A DNA stretch of 64,000 nt from contig NZ_CP107939.1 of assembly GCF_036046055.1 (NCBI RefSeq), positions 1,860,001-1,924,000 on the forward strand, given 5' to 3'. Of this stretch, positions 1-11,574 are shown piece after piece; position 1 is the stretch's first letter, and every line of letters starts with the position of its first letter. The translations under genes and the position numbers were made by a program. The DNA is from Nocardia sp. NBC_00403. Lineage in GTDB: Bacteria > Actinomycetota > Actinomycetes > Mycobacteriales > Mycobacteriaceae. The notes under the pieces were generated by a model. It searched no databases. It saw only the letters and a list, made by a program, of their open reading frames with translations, and was not told the DNA's origin.

Positions 1-356
1 AACACGGTGTTGTCGATCACCGGGATTTCCGGGTGGATCACCGCGTGCCTGCCACCGCCACCGGTGATCTGCAGGCCACCGAGCGTCAGCACGTTGCCTG
101 CGTGCACCGCTTCCCACGGTGCGCCGCGTTGCTTCGCAGTCTGCGGATCGGCAAGCAGCCGGGCGCCGGGATTGGCCTCGATCAGGGCGTCGATCCGCAG
201 TGGATCGATGTGATCGGGGTGCTGATGGGTGACGGCGATCGCGTCGAGTCCGGTGATGCCTTCGAAGCCGTGCGCGAAGGTACCGGGATCGAACAGCACC
301 TTCTTGCCGTGCAGTTCGACGAGAATGCAGGAATGGCCGAAGTGGGCTATACGCAT
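1..356 (-). CDS. MBL-fold metallo-hydrolase, UlaG-like (N-terminal part)
   Basis: The first 118 codons run leftward off the window edge. The start ATG at 356 gives an N-terminus beginning MRIAHFGHSC, typical of the UlaG-like branch of metallo-beta-lactamase-fold hydrolases. The metal-binding motif THQHPDH is clear, about 40 residues in. Known members hydrolyse ester, lactone or phosphodiester bonds with a di-metal site in the cytoplasm, but no substrate can be inferred here. It is transcribed divergently from purS. The family call is secure; the function is not. Confidence 0.85.
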   Translation of the reverse strand, partial: MRIAHFGHSCILVELHGKKVLFDPGTFAHGFEGITGLDAIAVTHQHPDHIDPLRIDALIEANPGARLLADPQTAKQRGAPWEAVHAGNVLTLGGLQITGGGGRHAVIHPEIPVIDNTV

Positions 357-363
357 GTGGCAA

Positions 364-400
364 GGCTATTTGGCACCCAGCCGGTTGGCTATTGGCACCC
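364..400. promoter_or_regulatory. Direct repeat in the divergent purS/metallo-hydrolase promoter region
   Basis: GGCTATTTGGCACCC (364-378) recurs as GGCTATTGGCACCC (387-400), about 23 bp apart, in the 136-bp space between the divergent hydrolase and purS. The period is roughly two helical turns. It could be a regulator site for purine genes, but I recognise no known consensus. Confidence 0.3.
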
Positions 401-492
401 TGTCGATTCCGAGCCGACCCCGAAGGCGGCTCGGACGGCTCGGACAACTACGCTGCACAGGTAACACCCCAATACCACCTGAGGAGCAACGC

Positions 493-729
493 GTGGCACG
501 AGTCGTGGTCGAGGTGATGCCGAAGGCCGAGATCCTGGATCCGCAGGGGCAGGCAATCGTCGGCGCGCTCCCGCGTCTGGGATTCGCCGGAGTCTCGGAT
601 GTCCGGCAGGGCAAGCGATTCGAACTCGACATCGACGACAGTGTCAGCGATGCGGAGCTCGAACAGATCGCTGAGGCGCTGCTCGCCAACACCGTGATCG
701 AGGAATGGAAGGTCGTCCGCGTCTCATGA
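493..729 (+). CDS. purS: Phosphoribosylformylglycinamidine synthase subunit PurS
   Basis: A 78-residue protein, the normal PurS size. It bridges PurQ and small PurL in the ATP-dependent conversion of FGAR plus glutamine to FGAM (step 4 of de novo purine synthesis, cytoplasm). The sequence [18 protein letters not shown] followed by a [12 protein letters not shown] segment is characteristic. The GTG start at 493 is chosen because GAGGAG lies 7 bp upstream and a longer reading would absorb the intergenic region. Its stop overlaps the purQ start (ATGA), indicating translational coupling. Confidence 0.95.
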   Translation: MARVVVEVMPKAEILDPQGQAIVGALPRLGFAGVSDVRQGKRFELDIDDSVSDAELEQIAEALLANTVIEEWKVVRVS

Positions 730-1403
730 CTGCGCGCATCGGGGTCATCACGTTTCCCGGCACGCTCGACGACGTCGACGCGGCGCGTGCGGTGCGGCTG
801 GCAGGCGCGGAAGCGGTCAGCCTGTGGCACGCCGACGCCGATCTGAAGCAGGTCGACGCGGTCGTCGTGCCGGGCGGCTTCTCCTACGGCGACTACCTGC
901 GTGCGGGCGCCATCGCCCGGTTCGCGCCGGTGATGGGGGAGGTCATCCGCGCCGCGGGCCGCGGCCTGCCGGTGCTCGGCATCTGCAACGGCTTCCAGGT
1001 GCTGTGCGAGGCCGGCCTGCTGCCCGGCGCGCTGACCCGCAACGAGGGCCTGCATTTCATCTGCCGCGACGAATGGCTGCGCGTGGAATCGGCTGATACC
1101 GCGTGGACCTCACGGTACGAGGTAGGCGCGCAGATCCTCGTCCCGCTGAAGTCCGGTGAGGGTCGCTTCCAGGCGTCCACCGCCGTGCTCGACGAGCTCG
1201 AGGGCGAAGGCCGGGTGGTATTCCGCTACGCGGGCGCCAACCCGAACGGCTCGCAGCGCGGCATCGCGGGCATCGCCTCGGCCAACGGCCGCGTTGTCGG
1301 CCTGATGCCCCACCCCGAGCACGCCACCGAGCCCTTGACGGGCCCGAGCGACGACGGCCTTGGTCTCTTCCTTTCGGTTCTGGACACCCTGGTCGCTGTG
1401 TAG
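726..1403 (+). CDS. purQ: Phosphoribosylformylglycinamidine synthase, glutaminase subunit PurQ
   Basis: A 225-residue class I glutamine amidotransferase that supplies ammonia to PurL in FGAM synthesis. The nucleophile is Cys87 in GICNGFQVL, and the His196/Glu198 pair lies in MPHPEH near the C-terminus, so the triad is complete. Its ATG overlaps the purS stop by four bases. Its PurL partner is not adjacent but about 5.6 kb downstream (6991), as in mycobacteria where the pur genes are also dispersed. Directly after the stop comes a large structured repeat. Confidence 0.96.
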   Translation: MTARIGVITFPGTLDDVDAARAVRLAGAEAVSLWHADADLKQVDAVVVPGGFSYGDYLRAGAIARFAPVMGEVIRAAGRGLPVLGICNGFQVLCEAGLLPGALTRNEGLHFICRDEWLRVESADTAWTSRYEVGAQILVPLKSGEGRFQASTAVLDELEGEGRVVFRYAGANPNGSQRGIAGIASANGRVVGLMPHPEHATEPLTGPSDDGLGLFLSVLDTLVAV

Positions 1404-1420
1404 TTTTGGCTGTGTTTTTG

Positions 1421-1534
1421 GCAGCGCCTGCGGCGCTGCGTGTTCGCGGCCCCCTTGGTCTCGCTTCCGAGCCGTCGAGACTCGCGCCTGCGGCGCATGC
1501 GCTTCGACGGCTCGGAAGCGAGACGGGCCGCGAA
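1421..1534. repeat. Structured repeat element, copy A (large covarying hairpin)
   Basis: The element has two parts. First is a small hairpin, GCAGCGCC/GGCGCTGC around a TGC loop (1421-1439), embedded in a unit reading on to GTTCGCGGC. Second is a large hairpin with 21-nt perfectly complementary arms, 1458-1478 and 1504-1524, and a 25-nt loop that itself forms GCGCC-TGC-GGCGC. Outer flanks TTCGCGGCCC (1443-1452) and GGGCCGCGAA (1525-1534) also pair. The same two-part element recurs inverted at 11575-11773 with compensatory base changes. No protein is supported here. Confidence 0.85.
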
Positions 1535-1960
1535 CTCTAGTGCTCGGTCTCGCTGCGCTCGGAAGACATCATCGTGCCGAGTGGGGGCGTTGGTTGTTGA
1601 GCTTGCGACTTTGGTTTAGGCGCTTGGGCGGCTGTGGGGGTGGATGCGCCGCGAACTCTGGTGCTCGGTGTCGCTTCGCTCGGAAGGTGTCGTCGTGTCG
1701 GGTGGGGGCGTTGGTTGTTGAGCTTGCGACTTTGGTTTAGGCGCTTCGGCGGCTGTGGGGGTGGGATGCGCCGCGAACTCTGGTGCTCGGTGTCGCTTCG
1801 CTCGGAAGGTGTCGTCGTGTCGGGTGGGGGCGTTGGTTGTTGAGCTTGCGACTTTGGTTTAGGCGCTTCGGCGGCTGTGGGGGTGGGATGCGCCGCGAAC
1901 TCTGGTGCTGGGTCTCGCTTCGCTCGGAAGGTGTCATCGTACCGAGGGGCGCGTTGGTGG
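1535..1960. repeat. Tandem repeat, about 122 bp x 3 plus a partial fourth
   Basis: Units begin at 1535, 1656, 1778 and 1900 (periods 121, 122, 122). Units 2 and 3 look identical along their full length. Unit 1 has a few differences, and unit 4 diverges after about 45 bp. Each unit opens with CTCTGGTGCTCGGTGTCGCT and carries GTTGGTTGTTGAGCTTGCGA. Because 122 is not a multiple of three, the reading frame shifts with each unit, so this is not a repetitive protein-coding gene. The stretch 1404-2018 holds only this array and the hairpin element. Confidence 0.9.
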
Positions 1961-2018
1961 GATGCTTGCGACATCGGTGGATGTACGCGGGTCGGGCGGG
2001 AATGTCACGATCGCTCAC

Positions 2019-2496
2019 TTAAGTGATGCGGTCGACTACGTCGAAGTCGATGCCGTCGGCGCGGGCGATGTAGCCGTGCTGGATTGCCTGATTGCCGAGG
2101 AAACCTCTAGTGCCGCACGGGGTTTCGAGTAGGACGCCGTTTTCGAGTGCGGCGTGGATATCGGGTACAGCGAGTGAGCCCACCGTCGATGCGAGCGCGC
2201 TCGAGGTGTGGATGGCCTCGTAGCTGGGGTTGCTGAAGCTGGTCGGTGCCGGGGCGAAGCTGCCGTGCAGGTTGCGGTAGCGGGCCATGCGGGCGCGGCC
2301 GTCGGGTGTGCGTTTGTCCAACGATATTCGTGGTACGAATTTCGCGTCCCAGAATTCCGGTGCTGCCGTTGATTTCATCGACGGCAAGCGAAATTGCCGC
2401 GTCACACGAGGCGGCGACGATACCGCCGGGACCTTGCGTCGGAACGATGTTGAGGATCTCGATCGTCCCGTCTTGGCTCTCGCCGAACGCTGACAT
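2019..2496 (-). pseudogene. AmiC/FmdC-type amide-binding protein remnant (internal deletion)
   Basis: The N-terminal piece starts at ATG 2496 and reads EILNIVPTQGPGGIVAASCD, ISLAVDEINGSTGILGREI, the usual beginning of AmiC-like periplasmic-binding-fold sensors. After about 58 codons the homology switches frame to the family's C-terminal end: PSYEAIHTSSALA, then FLGNQAIQHGYIARADGIDF before TAA at 2019. Family members run about 370-380 residues, so roughly 200 or more internal residues are missing and the frames do not match. In intact systems AmiC senses the amide and controls amidase expression. It lies divergent to the MarR gene and next to an amidase. A deletion pseudogene is the best reading. 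Confidence 0.75.
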
Positions 2497-2545
2497 TCGG
2501 TACTCTTCTTCTCGTTCGGGCGAAATTCAGGGCAGGCAGGAAATA

Positions 2546-2971
2546 ATGACGACCATTGTAGGCGGATATTCCACGCTGCATGGTGCGCTGCGTGCTGCGG
2601 AACGCCGTTGGCTGAGTCACCTCGACGATGCACTGTGTGCCAGGCAACTATCGGCCGATCAGTGGTCGATGCTGTCGAATCTGTCCAATGAGGCGGGCAT
2701 CACGATGAGCGAATTGGCGATCAGATCGCAGCTGGCGCCGTCGTCGGCGACCAGGCATGCGGACTTTCTCGCGGAACGCGGGCTGATCTTCCGGCTGGCC
2801 GCGGAGGGTGATCGGCGGCGGATTCTGATCGGGCTGAGCAGGCTCGGCGTCGAGTTGGTCGAGTCGGTGCAGGCCGAGGAGGCGCGTGCGGAGCAGCAGC
2901 TGCGGACCAGGATGGGTGCGCGCCGTTACGCCGAACTGATGCGGCTGCTCGAACTCGTTTCCGCGACCTGA
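2546..2971 (+). CDS. MarR-family transcriptional regulator
   Basis: A 141-residue winged-helix protein. ITMSELAIRSQLAPSSATRH is the recognition-helix region, and AAEGDRRRILIGLS is the wing with the typical D-R-R. The C-terminal helices (EARAEQQLRTRMGARRYAEL) form the dimer interface. The ATG at 2546 is preceded by GGCAGG. It sits between the divergent AmiC-like remnant and a downstream amidase and probably controls one or both. Two TCATCCGATGA palindromes in front of the amidase are candidate operators. The effector is unknown. Confidence 0.85.
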   Translation: MTTIVGGYSTLHGALRAAERRWLSHLDDALCARQLSADQWSMLSNLSNEAGITMSELAIRSQLAPSSATRHADFLAERGLIFRLAAEGDRRRILIGLSRLGVELVESVQAEEARAEQQLRTRMGARRYAELMRLLELVSAT

Positions 2972-3025
2972 CTTTCGACGGTCCGGATTTCGGTAACACG
3001 GTGTTCGACGAATTGCTGCGAATGT

Positions 3026-3103
3026 AAATCATCCGATGAAATCTCCGGCGTGCATGTCGCTCGGGCAAATCATCCGATGAATGTCTCGAAAGTCCGGTTC
3101 ATC
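3026..3103. promoter_or_regulatory. Paired TCATCCGATGA palindromes upstream of the amidase
   Basis: AAATCATCCGATGAA occurs twice, at 3026-3040 and 3067-3081, 41 bp apart. Each contains the palindrome TCATC-C-GATGA. A half-site in reverse, TTCATCGG, follows at about 3098. The 41-bp spacing places both sites on the same DNA face. They fill the 210-bp gap between the MarR gene and the amidase and are plausible MarR operators. Confidence 0.55.
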
Positions 3104-3181
3104 GGCAGTAAGTGCACAGAATGCCGTTCCTTCGGTTATGTTTCCAAACAGAATTAGTTTGGTCGATCGTCAGGAGCGAAG

Positions 3182-4168
3182 ATGGGCTACGAAGCGGTTG
3201 TGTCGAACCCCGATGCGGTGTATGTGGCCGTCATCAACCACATGATGCCGCGCTTGCACACACGTGCCGAAGTGCTGGCGAACTGCTACCGGATCGGTCA
3301 TCTGATCGATGGTCTGAGGCGGGGTCATCGCGATCTGGATCTGATTGTGCTGCCGGAGTATTCGGCCATGGGCGTGATGTACGACGAGACCGAGCTGTAC
3401 TCCACCGCCGCGGTGATCCCCGGCGACGAGACGGAGGTCCTTGCCGAGGCGTGCCGCCGCAACGGGGTGTGGGGCGTGGTCTCGATCGCGGGCGAGCGGC
3501 ATGAGGAACACCCGCTGCGCGCCCCGTACAACACCGCCGTGCTGATCAACGACCACGGCGAGATTGTGCAGCGTTACCGCAAGATCGCACCCGCGGCCGA
3601 AGGCGAAGCCTGCTACCCGGGTGATACGACCTATGTCTGCGAGGGCCCGAAGGGCATACAGATTTCCCTGATCATCGGCGAGGACGGCAACTATCCCGAG
3701 GTGTGGCGCGACTGCGTGATGAAAGGCGCCGAGCTCGTGGTGCACTGCCAGAGCCTGCGCGGGTGCGCCGCCGAACAGCAGCTCGCCATGGCCAAGGCGA
3801 TGGCATGGGCCAACCGTGCCTACGTCGTGGTCGGCGGCGCCGCCGGCTTCGACGGAGTGCATTCCTACTGCGGCCATTCCGCGATCATCGACGCCGAGGG
3901 CCGGGCGCTCGCGCAGTGCGGGTCGGAGCCGAACGAGGTGCGCACCGCGCGACTTTCGGTCCGGACGGTGCGCGAGACGCGGTACTTCGACCGCAACCAG
4001 TTCGGCCCGCACAGCCTGCTGCATCGCGGCACGACAAGAGACGCGCACGCGCACGGACTCGCGGACTGCCCGCTCGACTTCTACCGGACCTGGATCAACG
4101 ATCCGGTCAAGGCGCAGGAACAGGTCCAGGAGATCGTCGACCGGGTCGGCGAACCGGCGGCGCGGTGA
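3182..4168 (+). CDS. Aliphatic amidase family protein, catalytic Cys replaced by Gly
   Basis: A 328-residue nitrilase-superfamily protein close to AmiE/AmiF, which hydrolyse short aliphatic amides to acid and ammonia in the cytoplasm. Numbering matches AmiE exactly: Glu59 (LPEY), Lys134 (RYRK) and Glu142 are present. The nucleophile position 166 is Gly ([11 protein letters not shown], codon GGC 3677-3679) where active enzymes have Cys (LIICDDGNYPE). The rest is well conserved ([35 protein letters not shown]). The frame is intact with a good site, CAGGAGCG, before ATG 3182. As read, it should not perform normal amidase chemistry. A base error (TGC to GGC) or a recruited non-catalytic role are the alternatives. 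Confidence 0.9.
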   Translation: MGYEAVVSNPDAVYVAVINHMMPRLHTRAEVLANCYRIGHLIDGLRRGHRDLDLIVLPEYSAMGVMYDETELYSTAAVIPGDETEVLAEACRRNGVWGVVSIAGERHEEHPLRAPYNTAVLINDHGEIVQRYRKIAPAAEGEACYPGDTTYVCEGPKGIQISLIIGEDGNYPEVWRDCVMKGAELVVHCQSLRGCAAEQQLAMAKAMAWANRAYVVVGGAAGFDGVHSYCGHSAIIDAEGRALAQCGSEPNEVRTARLSVRTVRETRYFDRNQFGPHSLLHRGTTRDAHAHGLADCPLDFYRTWINDPVKAQEQVQEIVDRVGEPAAR

Positions 4169-4189
4169 GGGCTGCCTAGGATCACAGGC

Positions 4190-5488
4190 ATGCCCGTTTC
4201 CAGTACCGATGCCACCGCCGCCGGATTGTGTGCGTTCATCGACGAGTCGCCCTCGTCGTTCCATGTGTGCCGTACGGCCGCCCGTGCGCTGGAGGCCAAC
4301 GGCTTCACCCCGCTCGAGGAGTCGGCGTCGTGGCCGTCGGACGGGCCGAGCAGGCACTACGTGATTCGCGGTGGTTCGCTGATCGCCTGGGCGACCGCGG
4401 ACTCCTCCGGCGACATGCCCTTCCGTGTCGTCGGTGCGCATACCGACAGTCCGAATCTGCGGGTGAAGCAACATCCGGACCTCGCCGTTGCGGGCTGGCA
4501 GCTGGTCGGGCTCGAGCCCTACGGCGGTGCGCTGCTGAATTCGTGGCTCGATCGCGAGCTCGGCATCTCGGGTCGGCTGAGCGTGCGCGACGGAAATGTG
4601 GTGCGCGACCAACTGATTCGGATCGATGAGCCGATCCTGCGAGTGCCGCAGCTGGCGATCCATCTGTCCGAGGATCGGCGCGGCGTCACGCTGGATCCGC
4701 AGCGCCACGTCAACGCGATCTGGGGTGTCGGGTCCGCACCGCGCTCGTTCCTCGCTTTCGTCGCCGAGCACGCCGAGGTCGACCCGTACGAGATCCTCGG
4801 CTGGGAACTGATGACCCACGACCTGACGCCGAGCAAGTTGGTCGGGCGCGACTTCGATCTGGTCAGCGCGCCCAGGTTGGACAACCAGGGCACCTGCTAC
4901 GCGGGGCTGCATGCGTTCCTGGCCGCGGTCGCCGAACCGGGGGCCGCCATTCCGGTGCTGGCGATGTTCGATCACGAGGAAGTCGGCAGCCAGTCCGATC
5001 GGGGTGCGCAATCGGATCTGCTGCCGACCGTGCTGGAGCGCATCGTGCTGGCCCGAGGTGGCGGCCGCGCCGAATATTTGGCCGCGCTGGCCGGATCCGT
5101 GTGTGCCTCCGGCGATATGGCGCACGCGACACACCCCAACTATCCGGACCGGCACGAGCCGGCGCACCGGATCGAGGTGAACGGCGGCCCGGTGCTCAAG
5201 GTCAACCAGAACCTGCGCTACGCCACCGATGCGGCGGGTGCGGGTGCGTTCGCGCTGGCCTGTGCCCAGGCGCAGGTGCCGTTGCAGCGCTACGTGCATC
5301 GCGCCGATCTGCCGTGCGGTTCGACCATCGGCCCCATGACGGCCGCGCGCACCGGCATGTCGACCGTCGATGTCGGCGCACCGCAGCTTGCTATGCATTC
5401 GGCTCGCGAGCTGATGGGCGCTGCCGATGTTGTGGCCTACGCCGCGGCGCTTGCGGCCTTCCTGACACCCGCTCCGGCCGGGCGGTAA
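4190..5488 (+). CDS. apeB: M18 family aspartyl aminopeptidase
   Basis: A 432-residue zinc aminopeptidase that removes N-terminal acidic or other residues from peptides in the cytoplasm. It corresponds, from memory, to mycobacterial PepC (Rv0800). The co-catalytic zinc site is visible: His84 and Asp86 in GAHTDSPN, D261-H-E-E in FDHEEVGS, and a C-terminal [14 protein letters not shown] segment that supplies the last His ligand. It begins 21 bp after the amidase but is probably independent of it. Its 3' end overlaps the convergent GT87 gene by 52 bp. Confidence 0.92.
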   Translation: MPVSSTDATAAGLCAFIDESPSSFHVCRTAARALEANGFTPLEESASWPSDGPSRHYVIRGGSLIAWATADSSGDMPFRVVGAHTDSPNLRVKQHPDLAVAGWQLVGLEPYGGALLNSWLDRELGISGRLSVRDGNVVRDQLIRIDEPILRVPQLAIHLSEDRRGVTLDPQRHVNAIWGVGSAPRSFLAFVAEHAEVDPYEILGWELMTHDLTPSKLVGRDFDLVSAPRLDNQGTCYAGLHAFLAAVAEPGAAIPVLAMFDHEEVGSQSDRGAQSDLLPTVLERIVLARGGGRAEYLAALAGSVCASGDMAHATHPNYPDRHEPAHRIEVNGGPVLKVNQNLRYATDAAGAGAFALACAQAQVPLQRYVHRADLPCGSTIGPMTAARTGMSTVDVGAPQLAMHSARELMGAADVVAYAAALAAFLTPAPAGR

Positions 5489-6795
5489 TTGACAACGGCG
5501 ACAACGAATATCGCGAGGGTGGCGAGCACATAGGCGCTGCCGATGAGCTGTTGCCACCAGGCCCAGCCGAGCTCGCGATCGTGCTGGTGTGGCAGCAGCC
5601 ACTGCGGGCCGATCGCGAACATCACCGTGCCTGCGGCGACGGTGCCGATGAACCACCGATTGCGCCTGCCGCGCTCGATGGCGTCGGCGGCGACAACAAG
5701 TGCCGGTGCGATCCAGACCCAGTGATGCGACCAGGAGACGGGGGAGACGAGCAGGACCGCGGCCGCGTTGACCATCAGCGCGGCCACGTTCGAGCCCGCC
5801 TCGATGAGCCTGCGCATCCAGATCGCGGCGAGCCCGAGCGCCACCAGCGACAGCGTGATCCAGATCAGGGTCGCCAGCGAATCGGAGACGCCGAGCCGGA
5901 AGGCCATGCCCTTGAGCGACTGGTTGCCCGCGTAGTACGGCGGCCCGATCCGTCCGGTGTCGGCCAGTGTGTTGAACCAGTACTCGACCGAATCGCCGGG
6001 AAACAGCAGGAATCCGAGCCCGACCGCCGCGATCGCCGACACCACCAGGGTGCCCGCCGCCTTCCAGTCCTTGCGCAGCAGGAAATACAGGAGGTAGCCG
6101 GCCGGGATAAGCTTCACCGACACCGCGATGCCGATCAGCATGCCGCGCGGCCAGAACGGTTTGCGCACCAGGCAATCCATCGTGATCGCCGCCATCAGCA
6201 CCAGGTTGATCTGCCCGAACCCGAAGGTCTGGCGCAGCGGTTCCAGCAATTGCAGCAGTGCGACCGCGGTGATGACCAGCGGGAGGACGACCATCCGGTC
6301 CAGTTCCGGGCGCAAGCGCGCGAGCACAAGCCACAGCGTGATGCCGAGGCTGAGCACGGATGTGGCGAGGACCAGCACCTCGGCCAGCAGCAGCGGCATC
6401 AGTGCCAATGGCGCGAAGAACAGCGCGGAGAGCGGAGGGTAGGTGAACGGCAGCCCGATCCCCATCACCGGCGGCATCGGCCCGTACAGCTCGCCGTCGT
6501 CCAGCCAGACCCGAGCGCCGGTGCGATACACCTGTAGATCGATATAGCCGCTCCACCAGTGCACGAGCAGCGAGACGGCGGCGGAAACGACGAAAAGGGC
6601 GACGGCGCCGATCAGCCGGCGCAGCTGCCGGTTCGACATCGGGGGTCGCGACAACACCGGGTCGGTCGCTGCGGATTCCGGGCGCACATGCTCCGAGGTG
6701 ACGGGCTGCTCAGCCGGTTCCGCAATCCCCGATCTATCGCTCACCGCCAAAGCGTAGCGGTTGCGATGTCGGGCGATGTGTGCCGACCGAGCCAT
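5437..6795 (-). CDS. GT87-family (DUF2029) polyprenol-phosphate-dependent mannosyltransferase
   Basis: An integral membrane GT-C fold protein of up to 452 residues with about ten membrane helices. An early extracytoplasmic Asp follows the first helix ([18 protein letters not shown]), the family catalytic region. [18 protein letters not shown] is also typical. Known relatives (PimE, Rv2181) add alpha-1,2-mannose from polyprenol-phosphate-mannose to phosphatidylinositol mannosides or lipomannan; the exact acceptor is unknown. The donor would come from the Ppm gene at 62967. The start is uncertain: ATG 6795, GTG 6744, or ATG 6639 just before the first helix. Its last 52 bp overlap apeB antisense. 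Confidence 0.85.
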   Translation of the reverse strand: MARSAHIARHRNRYALAVSDRSGIAEPAEQPVTSEHVRPESAATDPVLSRPPMSNRQLRRLIGAVALFVVSAAVSLLVHWWSGYIDLQVYRTGARVWLDDGELYGPMPPVMGIGLPFTYPPLSALFFAPLALMPLLLAEVLVLATSVLSLGITLWLVLARLRPELDRMVVLPLVITAVALLQLLEPLRQTFGFGQINLVLMAAITMDCLVRKPFWPRGMLIGIAVSVKLIPAGYLLYFLLRKDWKAAGTLVVSAIAAVGLGFLLFPGDSVEYWFNTLADTGRIGPPYYAGNQSLKGMAFRLGVSDSLATLIWITLSLVALGLAAIWMRRLIEAGSNVAALMVNAAAVLLVSPVSWSHHWVWIAPALVVAADAIERGRRNRWFIGTVAAGTVMFAIGPQWLLPHQHDRELGWAWWQQLIGSAYVLATLAIFVVAVVNYRPAGAGVRKAASAAA

Positions 6796-6990
6796 TGGCC
6801 GCGGTCTACACCATGTCTTGCGTCACATTCCGCCAACGGGATTCGGCGGCGTAACCGTCCGGTATCGGTGCGCAAAACCGGCTAACCGGGCGGCGGGTGC
6901 GATGCGGCCCACTGTCCCTCGGGGGCCACAGCTAAACTTCGAGGCGAATCCCCAGCTTCGCGCTCCGGCCCGAAAGGACCCTGGTACTCC

Positions 6991-9281
<2,291 letters not shown>

Positions 9282-9285
<4 letters not shown>

Positions 9286-11045
9286 CCGGGGCTGGGGCTC
9301 GAGCAGTCTCAGTACGTCTACGCGACGGCGTTGGCACGATTGTCGGCGCCGTCGAGCGGTTCTTCCATCCCAACTACGCCGGGCTCGTCGTTGCCACGGT
9401 CTTCTTCGCCTGGTCGTTGACTCCGTCACTGCTGCCGCGCGATTGGCTGTTCGAAGGGTTGGTCAGCGGCATCAACGCGGCCATCGGCTATGGGGTCGGC
9501 TGCGTGCTGGAATGGGTGTACCGCAGGTGGATTCGGCCCAGCGTGCACTTGCCCGCCGCGGTGACGCACGTGCTGGAGAAACAGCCGAACTGGCTGCCCG
9601 GCGCGGTCAAGGTCGCGATCGTGGTGGCCTGCGTTCTCGTCGCTGTCCAGATGCTCGTGCAGTCGGCGCGGTGGCAGCGCGAGATCACCGCACTGATGGG
9701 TATGGATCCGATCACCACCTCGGGGTTCCTGCGCACCGGCGCGTTGAGTGCCCTGGTGGGTGCGATCGCCATCGGGGCATTTCGAGGCGTCCGGTGGCTG
9801 GTTCGGTGGGTTGCGACCGAGCTGACCAAGTGGGTGCGCATCCCACGCCGGGCGGCGCTGCCCGTCGGCTTCGTGCTCGTCGCGTTTGCGGCGATCCTGC
9901 TCTTCAACGGTGTGCTGTCCAAAGCCTTTTTCAACGTGGCGAATTCGGCATTCAGTGTGCGCAACGGCCACACCTCGCCGAATGCCGTGCAGCCGCAGGG
10001 GCCGGAGCGGTCCGGCAGCCCGGCCTCACTGGCGGCATGGGAGACGCTCGGCTCGGAGGGGCGCTGGTTTGTTTCCTATGGTCCGGACGCCGCCACCATC
10101 AGTCAGATCACCGGCAAGCCCGCCCGCGAGCCGATTCGGGTGTACACCGGACTGGAGTCGGCCGACGGGCCGCAGGCGCAGGCGGAACTCGCGGTGGCCG
10201 AGCTGGAGCGCACCGGCGCGTTCGACCGCAAGGTGATCGTTGTGGTGACCACAACGGGCACCGGATGGGTCGACTCGACCAGCGCCGAATCCGTCGAGAT
10301 GATGTACGGCGGCGACACCGCGATCGTCGCGAGTCAGTATTCGTATCTGCCGAGTGTGCTGTCGTTCCTGTCGGACAAGGAGAAGGCGACACAGGCCGGA
10401 AAGCTGGTGTTCGACAAGGTTTACGAGCATTGGTCGGCGCGGCCCGTGGACGCAAGGCCGAAGCTGCTCGTCTATGGCGAGAGTCTCGGCTCCCAGGGTT
10501 CGGAGGGCGCTTTCACCGGCCTGGCGGATATCCGTGCGAGGGCCGACGGGGTGCTGTGGGTCGGGCCGCCGAACTCGAATCGTCTGTGGAGTGAGCTCAC
10601 CACACGCCGGGATCCAGGTGCGCCCGAGATTCTGCCGACCTATGCCGACGGGCTGGTGGTGCGCTTCGCCAACGATCGCGGCGATCTGGCGAAGCCGTCG
10701 GACACCTGGCTTTCGCCACGCATCGCCTACCTGCAGCATGCCTCGGACCCGGTGATCTGGTGGACGCCCGACCTGCTGTTCACCGAACCCGATTGGCTGC
10801 GGGAACCGCGTGGGCCGGATGTGTCCGCGACGATGGCCTGGTATCCGATCGTCACGTTCTGGCAGGTCGCCGCGGATCTGCCCAACGCCCAAGGCGTTAC
10901 CGACGGGCACGGGCACCGCTACGGCACGCTGGTGCTGGACGGCTGGGCCGCGATCGCACAGCCGCCGGGGTGGTCGGCGGAGCTGTCGGATCGGATCCGG
11001 AACTACCTGGAGTTGTCGGCCATCCGCGAGCGTCAGCTCAAGTAA
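9282..11045 (+). CDS. Membrane-anchored alpha/beta-hydrolase (Abhydrolase_9), copy 1
   Basis: A 587-residue protein with about four N-terminal membrane helices ([20 protein letters not shown], an Abhydrolase_9_N-type domain), then a C-terminal alpha/beta-hydrolase domain. The nucleophile elbow is GESLGSQG with Ser401; a conserved DGHGHRYG lies near the C-terminus. The family is restricted to actinobacteria and its substrate is not established; lipid or wall esters are plausible. The TTG start at 9282 overlaps the purL stop and no better start lies before the first helix, suggesting coupling. A paralogue lies at 11861, interrupted by a YiaA-type gene and a structured repeat. Confidence 0.85.
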
Positions 11046-11104
11046 ACGCACCACCTGGGCGGACCTGGACCCCTCGTGTGCCGGGCCCGCTCAGGTGAGC
11101 GCCG

Positions 11105-11395
11105 TCAGGCGACGGACTTGAACGGATCGTGCTCCGCGATCAGTTTTTCCATCCGCGCCTCGTCGATGCGCCTGCGCACACTCGCGGTTTCCTGTTGGTC
11201 GCGAACCACCTTCGCCAGGGTGAAGGTGCTCGACACCAGGAACAGGACCGACATGGCCAGAAAGCCGCGCTGTGAGATGTCCAGTGGGAGATAGCAGATG
11301 CCGACGCCGGTCCCGAAGAAGCTGACGCCGAACGCGATCGCGGCTTGCGCGAGGAATGCCGAGGTGGTCTTCGGCTGTGCGTTGGAGGTGCTCAT
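11105..11395 (-). CDS. YiaA/YiaB two-helix-domain membrane protein
   Basis: A 96-residue protein starting MSTSNAQPKTTSAFLAQ with two membrane helices: FLAQAAIAFGVSFFGTGVGI followed by YLPLDISQRGFLAMSVLF. The loop GICYLPLDISQRGFLAM is the family signature. A charged C-terminal tail (VVRDQQETASVRRRIDEARM) faces the cytoplasm. Function is unknown; the family is linked to envelope stress in other bacteria. It is oriented against both flanking hydrolase genes. The start at 11395 is preferred to an in-frame upstream codon because similar proteins begin just before the first helix. Confidence 0.8.
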   Translation of the reverse strand: MSTSNAQPKTTSAFLAQAAIAFGVSFFGTGVGICYLPLDISQRGFLAMSVLFLVSSTFTLAKVVRDQQETASVRRRIDEARMEKLIAEHDPFKSVA

Positions 11396-11574
11396 GGGTA
11401 CTGAGTCTGCTGGCCCGGTCGCCTGGGCGACCGGGTACAACTACTCGAGCGAAATGGGTAATTGCCGCGCGGTCCTTAATCTCTTGCCCACCAGGGCAAT
11501 TAGTTGATCGGGCCCACTTCTCCCGACATACCGAGCGACCACGGAGCGAGTTTTACGAGCGACCGTTCGCGGCC

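Noticed and set aside
1535..1960. Possible CRISPR array
   Set aside because: Units are contiguous with no unique spacers, about 122 bp long, and no cas genes are nearby. The same holds for the 42-bp units at 11648-11773.
1537..1974. Minus-strand frame with repeated PTRRHLPSEATPSTRVRGAS
   Set aside because: It arises from the 122-bp repeats; the period is not a multiple of three so the repeats change frame, and there is no ribosome site.
3170..6556. A minus-strand open frame of 1128 codons
   Set aside because: It lies antisense to the amidase and M18 peptidase, is extremely rich in Arg/His/Gly/Asp, shows no domain, and reflects high-GC third-position bias of the real genes.
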